Part shown: positions 34,206 through 46,700 of the stretch, in pieces | Layout: each line of letters opens with the position of its first letter | Numbering within the stretch: position 1 is the stretch's first letter | Origin: Perilla frutescens | Taxonomy: Eukaryota; Streptophyta; Magnoliopsida; Lamiales; Lamiaceae | Direction: 5' to 3' | Assembly: GCA_026008535.1 (NCBI GenBank) | Contig: BRKX01000010.1 | Coordinates: 4,353,001-4,417,000 of the forward strand | Length of the DNA: 64,000 nt | The notes under the pieces: model-generated | What the model saw: only the letters and a program-made list of their open reading frames with translations | What the model was told of the DNA's origin: nothing | Database searches by the model: none | Made by a program: the position numbers and the translations under genes

Positions 34206-34715
34206 TTATAAGAAGAATTCAGAATCATCCCACTGCAAAACTGCAGAATCCAAATTCTGCTCTCTTTTGAGCTTATCTTTGAGGAACCAATCGCATACCC
34301 TCCCGGCATTCAGCTCCTCTATTCCGCACCCTTCCTGCTCCGATATCACTCGGAGCAGATTCAACGACGATATCTGTATTAACCATTTCTCACGTGTATT
34401 AAATGACATCATAATATTAATTTAATAACACTGATAAAATAGAAGAAGAACAAAAATTAATTGTACCGTTAATCGGCACAGAAAGCGCTCGTGCGGGCTT
34501 AGGCCGGAGATTTCGACTAAACCGGCTTCTTCCAGCGTCAGGAAACTTCGCCTTTCGGTTCTCTTCTCTCCGCCATCGCTGGCGGCTTTCGCCCTTCCCC
34601 GGGCGGTGGAGATGTTCGCCGGCGGTTTTATGGAATTATTGTTGGTGAAAATGCGTGGTTTGAAGGGTGGAGATAGTTGAGTGTGTAGGGAATATTGTGG
34701 TTTGATTGTGTTCAT
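34206..34715 (-). CDS. Small conserved plant protein, probably plastid (possibly NdhV-like)
   Basis: A two-exon gene: 34715-34467 and 34373-34206, with a 93-bp intron (CGATTAACG|GTACAA ... ATACAG|ATATCG), coding for 138 residues. The first 50 or so residues are rich in Ser, Thr, Lys, Arg and Pro with few acids, as in a plastid transit peptide. The mature part has the conserved-looking core LEEAGLVEISGLSPHERFLC, RLTISSLNLLRVISEQEGC, IEELNAGRVCDWFLKDKLKR and SAVLQWDD. I recognise this as a widely conserved plant protein and, from memory, associate it with At2g04039/NdhV of the chloroplast NDH complex, but I am unsure of that name. If correct, it would act in photosystem I cyclic electron flow at the thylakoid. 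The last codons (SEFFL) are a short tail. Confidence 0.82.
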
Positions 34716-34957
34716 GGTTTACGAAAAATGGTAGATATTAAAGTTATGAGATGAGTTTATTTATCTCCACCTTTTGTGGTTGTGTGGTTCAAAATCTATT
34801 AAATCATGGACAATCTTAAATAATTTGGACGTATGTAGCTTACTATTTATAGGCCTTATGTATTGTATTGGGCCTTATTCCATTTCTTTACATGGTTTTT
34901 TTTTTTTTTTATAAAACTTTTTTACCCAAAATTAAATCTCAATACCTTAAACCTAAT

Positions 34958-35803
34958 GAATTGCGTGAACGAAAGCACACTTCTCTTTGGAATGTGATGT
35001 CAAAAGGGCATCTCCAAAACGACGTCTTCAGTGAAGTGGTGGCGTTGTTCTGTGATTTGATGAGGGAGAATTATTGGCTTTGAGAGAAGGGGAGGAAGTG
35101 CATTGCATCGCAGTCAAGAATGGTTTCATTTCGAATACTAACGTTGGTACTAATGTGGATTGGTAGAATGTTCAATCGATGTGTTTAAGAGCATGGATAA
35201 GAAGGATCTTACATGGAGCCGATGCTCTGAGCATTTTCAGCAAGATGAAGAATGCTGGAGAAGAACCAAATGGGATCACTTTCATTGGAATATTGTGTGC
35301 TTGTCCTCATATGGGATTAGTTGAGGCAGGATTGCTCCATTTTCACTCAATGACTGATGAGTACTTGATTCAGTCAAAAATCAAGCATTATGGCTGCGTG
35401 GTTGACGTCTTGGCTCGAGGAGGGCTTTTGGAGCAGGCCGTGGAGTTCATACACAGCATGCCAATAAAGGCAGACAGTGTCATCTGGACTGCTTTGCTTG
35501 CAGCTTCGCGCATTCACAAGAAAGTCGACTTTGCTGAGCTTTCTCTGCAGAAACTGCTTGAACTCGACCCTAGAAATCCTGCAAACTGTGTTATGCTATC
35601 CAATGTATACGGAGAGGCCGGGAAGTGGGAGGACCGGGCAAGGCTAAAAGTTGCTATGAGGGACACTCGATCGAAGAAGATTCAGACTCAAGATGGTGTT
35701 GCTAAGTTGTGTTGTTTTGATGAGAGTTACTACAAAACTGAAGAGATATAGCATGCCTTGACAGGTTTGACAAAGTTGTTGAGGTTGTCTGGTTACAGAA
35801 CAG
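34958..35803 (+). pseudogene. Partial, deleted copy of the PPR gene at 16368-18233
   Basis: Direct-orientation copy of the region from about 16643 to 18200. It begins at AATTGCGTGAACGAAAGC, and nucleotide identity is very high where present. Relative to the source it lacks about 55 bp after GATGAGGGAGAAT (near 35070), about 600 bp after GGTACTAAT (near 35153), about 45 bp near 35211, and 18 bp after TCGAAGAAG (near 35679). The start codon region and N-terminal third are absent, and TAG replaces the tyrosine codon in GAAGAGATATAG (35751). The open frame 35179-35751 keeps the last PPR repeats and the E region but no upstream start or promoter. The copy ends at GGTTACAGAACAG, where the source continues. 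It is a non-functional duplicate. Confidence 0.93.
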
Positions 35804-36524
35804 TCAAAGTTTTCTTTTTTTTTTTTTGGCTTTCTGTTCATGTCTTCTTTATGTCCAATATAAGCTTTTCTTGTAAAACAAAGTTCAGATAATAACAGAG
35901 AATTAAAAGGATGAATGTTTGTCTATTCTTTATTCTCAAATTGAATTTATTTTGACTGTCATAATCATGTATTATGATGATGATCTGGGAAATCCAAAGG
36001 AATTTATTATATAAATCCAATTCATAATAAAGGGGAAAACCGTTGGAGATCAACACAATGGATTAATTCCACCATTGAATGAAAAGAGTTGGAACTTGGG
36101 CTGGAAGACACGCATCAAAGTTGGCTACTAAGCCTAGTGCCGTATTTTATCTGTGATTTTTAATCAAGATTCCATCACCGTTTAACTAGGAGAAGAAAAA
36201 AAAATATGTAAAAATTCAAGTTATGAAGAAGATCAAAGATGGGGGGCTACGAAGAAGTCTGTCTATCTAGTTGAAGTGGGTTATGACTTATGATAGGATT
36301 TTAGGTGTTGAGTTTGGGGCAAAAAAGTCTTCTCATGTTAAAAGTTAGATTTAATAAATTGCGGTACAAGAATCCAAGGAATGGAGAGAAATTGAGTGGG
36401 TTACTCTTGTTCTGTATGTTCGTACTTGTATGGATGTGGGTAGTATGTGTTGGTGTGTCTACGAGTTTCTCTTATTATACATGTCTCAAATTTGAGTTCC
36501 ACCAACACTCCTAGATATGAGTTT
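35804..36524. other. Intergenic, nothing recognised
   Basis: AT-rich DNA beginning with a T-run at about 35815-35828. The + strand frame at 36305-36514 has no recognisable family features. Confidence 0.5.
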
Positions 36525-37150
36525 GATTTTTCAAGTGTAATTTATCTTTTTCTCTGTGGATTGCAGGCTATTACATATCTTGATATCGGTTGCGGATTAC
36601 CTTTGTCGTTTAAGAAAAATATGAAATGTTGACAATGTTGAGTTAGATACATGTCATGAATTTAGAAATATCTATATTATAAGTATTTTATCATCATCCT
36701 TTGATTAGTTATTTAGTTTGTACTATTTTTTAGAATAGTATGAAATTACTTAAGCATGCACATGCTTGTTTTTCATATACTTCATAAAGTGTTCTTAATA
36801 GTCAAAGAAACAGATGTGTTCGCTTGCCACACCTGATTTTTCAAGTGTAGTTTATATTTTTTTGTGTAGTTTGCAGGTTATTATATAGAAGTGGGATTTA
36901 CCCGGTGTCCACTTCGGTAGCAGTTGTAGGTTACCCTCATCATCCAAAAAAAAAATGTGATGTCATCAATGTTGAGTTAGATACATGTCATGAAATCAGA
37001 AATATCTCCTTTATAATTATTATATCATTATTTGTTGGTTAGTTATTTACTTTGTATTATTTTTTTTGGAACAATATGAAATTACTTAAGCGTGTGCATG
37101 CTTATTTTTCATATACTACATAGTGTTCTTAATGGTCAAAAGAACAGATG
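36525..37150 (+). repeat. Tandem duplication of about 300 bp, second unit with a SINE-like tail
   Basis: Unit 1 spans 36525-36816 and unit 2 36835-37150, sharing TTTTTCAAGTGTA at the start, TGTTGAGTTAGATACATGTC in the middle and ATGAAATTACTTAAGC toward the end. In unit 2 the stretch 36890-36955 reads GGGATTTACCCGGTGTCCAC, GTAGCAGTTGTAGGTTACCC and TCATCATCC followed by ten A's, like the 3' end of Au-type plant SINEs. Unit 1 retains only a diverged trace (CGGTTGCGGATTACCTTTGT). The SINE call is tentative. Confidence 0.75.
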
Positions 37151-39124
37151 AAATATGAAGCCAAAAAAAACGCATGACCAGTTCAATTCAACAACCTACT
37201 TTAGGGACTTCACCCAAAATTAAAAATTTATTTACTACACCTTCGAAAAGACTATTTGAGAAACTTATACATACTAGACTTCCTCCTCATGTCACATTTT
37301 CTTCTTCACGGACTCTTTGGTAAATAAAAGTTGTGAGATCCCTCACAATCATGTAAACTAGTCTGTCTACCCTAACAAATCATGACTTCAATTGCAATCT
37401 CTCTCGACGTCACGCACAACAGATCAAAACAACTTTCAAGTATTTCTCTCATGAAAATACTAAATTGTACTAGATTATCACGTTGCACATTATGAGGAAC
37501 AACTCTAGCTATTACAAGAAATTCCAACACAAATGAATCACAAACAATAAACTCAGCAAGTCAAAATTATATATTCAATACTCCGATTATGAAAGAAATG
37601 AGTCTTCATAGTGCAACAATCCAAAAAATCTTGATTTCCAATCTTCAGCACTTTGAAAGTTGATCTAGGGTTTTGGATTCTTGTCATGTTGAAGTATATT
37701 GTTTCTTTATTAGGGATGGTTTATATCAGCACACATTTACTCCACAAGACCATCAACATTTGTTTATTGTACACCAAAGCAATCCATGCAAGATCTCTTC
37801 AAAAAAGGAATATGCCTAAAATGAATGGTCGAGGATAGTCTCTATAACATCAGAAAAAATAATACAATTTGTTCTTGTTTGCATAGCGGAATCATGCACC
37901 ACGTCAGGGACACATCAACGATCGCTTTGCCGAACATAAATTATCAAACAAATAAGTGCATGCAAATGACACTTATCCATTTTCTTATAGCTAGGAAGGG
38001 CCTAGCTAGGATTTTGATTGAGCGGTCGTATGCAATCAAATGCCCTTCAATTGCATATCACTTAATCAACTTGAAAGGTTAATATTTGTTACTCTTGAGA
38101 TATATATAACTCTTTGTTGGCCATCCTATATGAAAGTACATGACAAATGAATGGTGAGAATGACTCACTAATCTTTCACTATATACAGTAATTTTCATCT
38201 ATATGCTTTACAAGTTACAACCCACTTCTCTTCTTTCATTGCATCTTTGTATGGCTTCCTTTAATATTCTATTATATATGTGGTTGCAACTTAAATTTGG
38301 ACATATTTTTGTAACCGGCCAGTGAGGCTAATAAAGCTAAAGAAAGCAAAGCGTCAACTGAAAAAAGAATAGAAAAAACATTGACAATAGAAATGAAGTA
38401 AAATGTAATATACTATTTTTTTTACAAAATTTGATTCCTGCCCTCGACAAATTAAGTTGTGAGCTTAATGCTGCTCCAGCCCTTTTCTATCACCGGTTAC
38501 ATTTCAGGATCGTCTTTACCATAGTCTGCATGCATAATATGTTATAGCTAATATCAATATTAATACGTGCATAATGTTTTAATCAAAGTAAGATATCAAT
38601 ATTTTCATAGATACTAATATTCTCAACCTTGAACAAACTGCATTCAAGACCTAAAAACAATTTCGGTTTTTTTTTTAAATCTCGGTTAGACAAAAAAAAA
38701 CCTCGGTTAGACACTTGCTTTAGGAAAGGGAGCAATTCTGTTATTCCGTACACAACAAACTTAATAATGTGCAAAGATACATGCATATGGGATCCCAAAC
38801 TATTTCGTCTACTTAACTTGACTCTCAATTTCAAATATTGAAAAAAAAATTGAAATTTGTATTTCAATGTTATTACTTATAAGTTGTTTAACGAGAACAT
38901 ATAGTTATTCTGGGGGAAATAGCAGCAGAGACTGTGTTTAAATTATCGTTGTCCATGCCTAAGAAAATGGAACATAACACAAATAAAAAGTAAAATGAGC
39001 TTACGTAATCCAACAAATCTTGCTAGTCATATAATTAAGTAATTAAAGTTTCTTTTTTTTGAAACATTATGTAATTAAAGTTCGTAACTGAGTTTAATGG
39101 CATTCCATATTATTTTAGATTAAA
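37151..39124. other. Intergenic, nothing recognised
   Basis: AT-rich DNA with several short open frames (for example 37653-37838 and 37825-38082) that show no known motif. I could not identify any repeat boundary here. Confidence 0.5.
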
Positions 39125-39618
39125 CTAGTTTTACATCCACGCAATGCGTGGCCAAATTTAAGACGATCATATTTGTCCGAATTGATATCTCACTTCATGT
39201 ATTATAATTGTTTGAAAAAATATATTGTAATAATTATTCATTTTTTAAATTTCTGAATATTGACGGAAACATCAATTAGAACGCCAAAGATCTAAATCAA
39301 TCAACGGGGTTAAAAAATAAACATTATTTAAAAAAATACGAATTAAAATTTTGGATCATTTATTTTTTGTATTAAAAGTCACCATATTTAGACCATTTCG
39401 TAATTAAGGCACAAACTCATCCTTTATTGTAATTATTAGTTTGGATTTTGAGTGGACAATACATAATAATTAGTGTAACGTGAATATGTTACTAGTAATT
39501 TCTAATATCATGAAAAAAAAATTAATGATGTATAAAAGCAATAATTTTTTAGCGATATATATATATATATATATTGCTTGAAATTTGTGTACTATTTTAT
39601 TTTGATATATAGTATAGA
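39125..39618 (-). mobile_element. Non-autonomous Helitron, 494 bp
   Basis: On the - strand the 3' end is a perfect 6-bp stem hairpin (CCACGC, loop ATT, GCGTGG; 39151-39137), then eight bases, then CTAG (39128-39125), with T in the host flank: the Helitron 3' signature. The 5' end is read at 39618 as A|TCTATACTATATATC, giving insertion between A and T. The interior is AT-rich and non-coding. The 3' end is firm; the 5' end is the best match rather than certain. Confidence 0.65.
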
Positions 39619-40270
39619 TTTTACAAACTTATATAAACAAAAAAAAATATCACAAAATAATTTAATACATTGGATAAATGTATCAAAGAACCACATGAAC
39701 ATATTTTATTAAGATAGACTATATAATCTTTTAATCATAAACCCAAACTAATTTAAATGGCCAAATTAACTTAAAAGAAAAACCGAAATAGGTTAAGCTA
39801 GAATAAAAGTCCAATATTTGTTCAGATAATTATGAACCCTAACAATGAGGAAGAAATACAAAATAAAAAATGAAAGAAGGGAGAAATACAAAATAAGGTG
39901 GTGAAAAAATAAATATAACGCAGACCAAGCATAAATTTATATGGAACTTGTACGAAAATCAGCTCTAATTTACCTTAATTTGAATTCTAAATTCTCATTC
40001 TTAACGATTCAAATTAAAATGAAAAAAATAATAATAAAAATTGACATTTGCAGGAAGCATTAATTTCTATACACATGATTTGATGTTGTTTGTACAGTCA
40101 TGTAGTGGTGGACCCTAAAATTTGATATATTGTATTAAAATTTAGAAAATTGTATTCACCGAAAAAAATAAACTAGAAATTATACTATGCATGTTCATGT
40201 GTTTTAGGCAGGATAACGGGGCATTTGGGCGGGAATTTAGATTAGGAATAGTAACATACTACTTTGTTAT

Positions 40271-40303
<33 letters not shown>

Positions 40304-40401
40304 TGATACCGAATTTGCTTTCAGCAATTATATATACAAATTGATTCATCACTGATTCGACGTTTGTAATTTCTTTTGTCATATAATATAATATCTATAT
40401 A

Positions 40402-42181
40402 TCTATATATAAAAACACAATTTCTTTTCCATTCAAATTTTGCGCCAAATTTTATCTATTTTTGTAATTTTACTATCCAACTGTTACTTTCAAAATCGTG
40501 CACATAATAAGTTACAAAAAAAAAACGACTGCCAAAAATCATGCAAGAAAAAAACCGTCAAGAAAACTTCTTTCTAACTTCTTCTGAATTTTCTGCATAA
40601 AACCAATTTTAAAACCATGCTCTACAATCCCAACCGCTTAGTTCTTCTCCCGTTTTTCTTCTAAAATGATTTTGAGATTCCTCTAGGAGTGCCGAGTGCA
40701 ATTGCGCATAAGAAATGCATATTGTAGATCTTCTTTTCTAATTCGGCCGCAGGAATCCCGTCTCCGCTCAACGATGTTGGCATCTTAATTGATCTTCTCC
40801 TGCAATACCTTGATGCGTACGTGCTTGCAATAATGTTTCACAGGAGTTAACCTATTCGGCTTTGTTTCGTTGGTCGATACTTATAAGTTGGCACAAACTG
40901 AGGGAGGCCAAGGATGAGTTCAATCCATTAGGTATTGTTCAGAAAATAAAGGGGCCAAGTGACTTCCTGAACACCCAGGTTATCTATACGCCTGAAGAAC
41001 AAGTAGCATTGTAGGACACGACATCAATTCCATCAGTTTCTTTACATCAACTCTATCGGTATCTTCATCTTCACATCATATTTTGCTTTTATTTATGCAT
41101 GTGCATGGTGGATTGATTCATCTTTTATTAGATCATTTTTCGTGTTCTGATATACGAAACAACTAGCTTGGGTTCTCTTTTTATATCTTTTGCAGAATTG
41201 TGCAGCCCACCACTGCAACATTAAATATTGGTCCACTCCTGCAGCATAATTTTGTGAAGTTCATCGCAATAAATGTATCTTAATGAACCTTATTGATCTA
41301 GAGTTTTTGTCTCATTAATTCTTTTAAATATTTGTAGATCTTGCTAGGAAATCCAAGTATTCATTCCTGTAAGAACTTCATGTGAAATCTAACGGAATTA
41401 GGCTTTAGTTGCATGAATAAGAAAAAGAAAACGCAGAAAGGTGAGGAACAAACAAATTATACCTGTTCAATTGCTTGAGTGGCTAATACACGTTCTGCTG
41501 CATCAAACTCAAAAAGCGTGTGTGCCTGTGTCTATTTTTTTTAATAAAATACTATTAATCTTGAGTTTTTTGCGAGGTTTTTAATGTAGGCTGATTGTAA
41601 ATTATAGCATTGACTTATCTTTTAGTTAGTGTTATACTTTGTTTACATTTATCTTTATTCAGCTTTTGAGTATGTTACTCATATAATCAGCTTCAATCCA
41701 ATAACATCAGTGAATGCTTTTATATATGAAAAAAATGATTATCTAATAAAGTACTTTTTTATTCGCAACGATGTAAAAAAATATGTCAATTATATTTATA
41801 ATTTGGGTAGTTATACATGTGTGTGTGATTCTATGTTGAGAATGAAATGACTATATTAATATTTATGTTTTTTGCGTGAATACTAATCCATTTAAATCTG
41901 CTTGAGTACAAATAATGTGTGGCAAAAATATATTAATATAAATTTAGTATACATTTATTAATTATTCAAGATGCGGTTCAAATTTCCTATTGCATGCAAC
42001 ATAAAGTGTAACACAAAGAATATAACGTAATATTTCCTGTGTTCAAGATGAGCTATAATTAAAAAAAAATCTAAATATATAAAAAATAAAAAATAAAAAA
42101 TAAAGTTGCTTTAGATTTAGAGATTCTAAACCAAACAAGTTATAAATTAAATATCCGTGCATCGCACGGGCGAAGTACTAG
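40402..42181 (+). mobile_element. Non-autonomous Helitron, 1,780 bp, with a possible captured exon
   Basis: The 5' end at 40402 reads A|TCTATATATAAAAACACAAT, a typical plant Helitron start. The 3' end has a perfect hairpin (CCGTGC, ATC, GCACGG; 42155-42169), eight bases, then CTAG (42178-42181) followed by T. Both ends therefore fit insertion between A and T. It has no Rep or helicase sequence. An uninterrupted frame of about 50 codons near 40855-41014 (containing WHKLREAKDEF, PLGIVQKIKGPSDFLN and YTPEEQVAL, then TAG) does not look like transposon protein and may be a captured host exon; I do not recognise its source. Confidence 0.82.
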
Positions 42182-42196
42182 TTAGAATTAAAATAA

Positions 42197-42686
42197 GAGA
42201 GTTTTTATTTGCACAACCATTTTTACTATTTGTACCACAAATTATTTTTCATTTTTTTTATTAGTTATAAATTTACCTAAAAGCCCTTACTAATAAACAA
42301 ATAAATAAATCCGTGTTCCGTTCGGAGTTGTCTGTTCAAACTTTCTGAATATGTTCGAAGTTTTGTGTTCGAACATGATGGATATGTTCGAAGTCGCGTG
42401 TTCAAACGGTACTTAAAAGAAATTCATAGAGTCCGTTTAAAAATTCATTTTCGAACAAACATGATGTGTTCTAAAATTCATTTTCGAAAGAGACTTATTT
42501 TAAAAATCATGCATGTTCGAAAATGGAAATTCAAACAAACATGGTGAGTTCGAAATTTCATTTTCGAACCACCCTTGATTTTTTTCTTTTTAAGTAAAGG
42601 GCATTTAAGTAACTTCAAAATTATTTTATTTTTTCTTTTTTCTTGTGGTGCAAAGATTAATTTTAGTTGTGCAAATAGAAACTCCC
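42197..42686. mobile_element. Mutator-type MITE, 490 bp, with 9-bp target duplication
   Basis: The left end is GAGAGTTTTTATTTGCACAA; read inward from the right, the end is GGGAGTTTCTATTTGCACAA. The inverted repeats extend about 45 bp to CACAA on both sides. The element is flanked by a perfect 9-bp direct repeat, TTAAAATAA, at 42188-42196 and 42687-42695. That length is the mark of Mutator-like transposition. The interior (42300-42575) is built of repeated TTCGAA-containing words. It starts 15 bp after the Helitron end at 42181. Confidence 0.88.
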
Positions 42687-42695
42687 TTAAAATAA

Positions 42696-43762
42696 ATAAA
42701 TCAAATCGTTCAATACAAAATTTCAGATCAACCACTTTGAACAACTTTAAAAAACAAATCAAAACTTGCACACATCTTTATTCAGTAAGATCTTCAACTC
42801 TATTCTGAAAGATATATTCTTGAAATTTAATTAAAATTTATTCAAATTCTGTACGCAACCAAATTCCAACTCATGTACAATTTCCAAATGTCACTAAACT
42901 ATGACATTTGTATTAAATTTAGGTACTAGATATCAAAAGAGATACTAAATATATGACATTCATTTTAATTTTCTAAATTTCCACTTGTACGTAGGTTTTT
43001 TATTTGAAACGCACCAGATCCTCTATAACCAGTTGTGCTACATATTTTATTCATATATCATCCATACACACCACGTCCAGACAGCCCCATTACTTAATCA
43101 TAAAATCTTAACAAATTAAATAAATAATGTCTCCAACACATCTACCCCACTATTTTTTTTTAATGATAATGCATAATTGAATGCAATAAAGAGTATTGAA
43201 GTGAGGATACGTAAACTACAATTATACCAACTACAAGTTAAACCTACAGAAATGAGAGAAAACAGATGAACAAGAATTGTGCTATCGTAATCCTTCATTA
43301 TTAACTTGTAGTTCATATTTATGCATAATTAAATCATTAAAATTCATTTTTTAACACTTTTAATAGATTAAGGTGTTAGAAAATGGGCAGTAACATAGAC
43401 TCCCCCCAGAAGAAATTCAAGAACTGTTTATGGTTTAAGACTAACATTCTTTGCTTAAAAAAAAGAAAAGAAAAAAGACTAACATTCTTACCTTTTTTAA
43501 TATGATAGCTAAACCGCAAGAAATCCATCATCACTCCAGCCAAACGAGGCTTGAAAAAGGACTAAATGCGAATCTGTAAGCAACGACGGAAAATGTCAAG
43601 TGATTGAAGAAGAAACACAGACCCCTATCCTATAAGCGCACCAGATAACCTATTTGATAGCTCACCTTAGAAATGCTGTTCATATGTACCCAAAATCATT
43701 GTCTGAAAGCTAACAATTGTTCTACTTCTGCAACACCATCAGAAGTATCGATGTCGACATCC
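42696..43762. other. Intergenic, 3' flank of PUR6
   Basis: No coding sequence is recognised. The part next to 43763 (about 43400-43762) is the probable 3' UTR of the - strand PUR6 gene; the rest is AT-rich. Confidence 0.5.
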
Positions 43763-46700
43763 TCACGAATTCAGGTAGTCCTCCCAGCCACCTTTTTCCA
43801 GCTTATCATCCTTGACCAAAACTTCATCTCTTCTATCTTCTTGGTATTGGGCCATCCTACAATGACGGAATAAGCCACGCTTATTAGTAACAGATAGAAC
43901 AAAGAAACATAAAGGTTCACAAGAGACGAGATGGCCCAACCTTGCTTGCAAGTCAATGTCACTAATTCCTAATAACCTTACGGCTAGCAGGCCAGCATTA
44001 GTTGCATTATTTATTGCTACTGTGGCCACTGGGACTCCCCTTGGCATCTGAGAAACACAGACGAGAGTTAGGAGTATGAGTTAGGATAATTCGGTATGGG
44101 CGGAATAGACAACCCTGTAAAGCAGCAATTGATGCGTCTTTCTGTGGTAGATCATATATAGAAGCATGATTTGATTTTTCAGAAAACTAAGGCTACTTTT
44201 GTAACTGTGTTTCTTATTCAAATCTTTGGATACTAACCTTATTATATATCTATCCATTAGGCTCCTCTTCACAAAGAAGTGAGCAATAGCAAATAGCTAA
44301 ATAAAAAGATAGAAAAAGATAATACCTGGACAATAGATAAGAGGGAGTCAAGTCCATCTAACGTAGATGCACGGACAGGAACACCAATCACAGGCAAGGG
44401 AGTCAATGCAGCTACCATGCCTGATCAAGTGAATGATGTTACCAGCTGTGTCCTCTAATACATATCACATATGATTAACTAAACATGTCATTCTCAAACA
44501 CAACATACCTGGCAAGTGAGCAGCACCTCCGGCACCTGCAATGATAACCTGGATACCACGCTCCCGAGCAGATGAAGCATAGGAAAACATCATTTCAGGG
44601 GTCCGATGAGCTGAGACAATTCTTACCTGTAAAATAACATTCATTAGGGAGGGCAATTCATCTATATTATGAAGAAATTATCTTTAAACTGCAACGAAAA
44701 CCACAGAAAAGAGATCGTGTAATTCACCTCTGCTGGCACATTAAACTCTTCTAAAATCTTTGCAGCTTCTTTCATGACAGGAAGGTCAGAGTCGGAGCCC
44801 ATTATAATTCCAACACGAGGAGCAGCTGCAGTAGGAAGAATTTCCAATCATACCCAAAAATTATCCAAAGGAAAAATGCATGCAAAATAAATGTTCACTG
44901 CTGAAATACACAATGCCAGGGCCACAAAATAAGTTTAGACTCTCCAATGGTTCACATCTTCCACCTATGATCCGCCCTCTTTTCTCAACAAAAAAAAGGA
45001 TGAAATATTTTCATAAAGCTGAACAAAGCAGCTTAATTCTGCCAGGCATACTTGGGACTCTAAAACTAGAGAAGGCCTAAGTCTTGCCTCGTATCCTTTC
45101 AAACTGGCCAACTATAGTTGCTAAGGAGCATATCACCAGCAACATGTTACTACTAGTTTATGATGACTATCACTCGAAAATGAAAGCTCAAGCAAAAGTG
45201 CTTTATGTTCTCCACAAGAAGAGGGTCAAAGGCTGATAGCCAACAGATAGAGTGAGGGTGTGCATAGAGACCAAAATAAAAACATGCATATATAACACCA
45301 GGTACCAATATTCAATAGCAAGCTTCATAAAAACATGTAAGGGATGGTCATGGATAAATTATTGTAGACAAAAGGAAACTTGTTTCCTCTCAAAATATCA
45401 GTGGCTAAAGGTATTTTAATTGAAGGAACTATACGTATAAGGGGAAAAAATCATCCTAATGGGATCTTAGTCATCGTCCAGTAATACCATAGATGTGAGA
45501 TATCACATATATTCACTCAAAGAACAAAGAATACAGTTAAACTATGGAACAGACCTGCAGGCTGGTCATCTTTTGTTTCTTCTCCCAGCATGGATTGCAA
45601 TCGTGCTTCAAGAATGCCCATAGAAGGGCCAACAAGAGTGATGTGGCCCATCTTTCTTTGTTTCCTCATCTCTAACAAGTTGAAACAATGCTGTCACTGT
45701 AATATTTATAGGGGCAAAACACAAATATGCGATATGCAAAACTGGCTACAGTGATAACCAACCTGGTTTGTCATACCAGTGGACTGAGGCCCCAGGAATC
45801 CTCAATGCCCTTCGAATAAGTTGATTAGCAAGAAGGAAACCAGGTTCTCCCTGATTCCAGATTTGTTAAGCATAATATGTAAAGACCGCCATAGACTAAT
45901 AATGGATTTAACAATGCTAATTCTAACATGAAGGGGAAGCCAACGGCTTAAGCATCCTGGTATTTCCTGATATATTAACTATATGGTTACAAATTAGCAC
46001 CTGATTAACTAATGCAGTAGCATATGATGATAAACATGTCAGACAGATTTAGTTCAACTTTGAAGTAAATGTGTCATATATTGGGCTCCAAGGCAAACGT
46101 TATATTTTCTGGAGTCCTACTAAGCAGTTGTAGTTGTTAGTTGTTAAAAGTCTCATAAATTCATGTTGAGATAAACTATAAACACATCTCCTGGAAGATT
46201 AGAATTACCTCATCTTCACCAAGTATATTATACATGATTGCAGCTGGAGCCTTCGTTGATGGATCACCAAGTGGAAGTCCAACAACAGCCCTTAAATGCT
46301 GCTCAAATTGTGAAGTAAAACAAGCCTCAATTGTATGATGTCCACTATTGTGAGGTCTAGGGGCCACTTCATTCAGCAAAACCTGCGGAGAACAAAGGAT
46401 GACTGGATGAGTACAAAAGGAAGGATGCTGAACTGCAAAAGTGACATCATCTAGATGTTCACATCAAGATAAGTATCCTGTGCAGATGGAACATCAAAGT
46501 ACAACCTGACCATCGGCTGTCAAAAACAACTCAACCGCGAAAATACCAGCACCTTCCAAGGAGCTCACAGCCTTGCATGCAACTTCTGTGGCAAGTTTCA
46601 GAATCTTCCAAGAAACATTGGCAGGTGATTTAACAATGTGACATATGTTCTCCCTGCACATAGAAGATTGAAAAAATGTGAGTGTGAAGCTTCATGAAGA

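Noticed and set aside
35179..35751. 190-codon frame considered as a second functional PPR gene
   Set aside because: It lacks the start, N-terminus and most repeats, and carries deletions relative to 16368-18233.
37653..38082. Two overlapping short frames
   Set aside because: No family resemblance, no splice continuity, no upstream promoter evidence.
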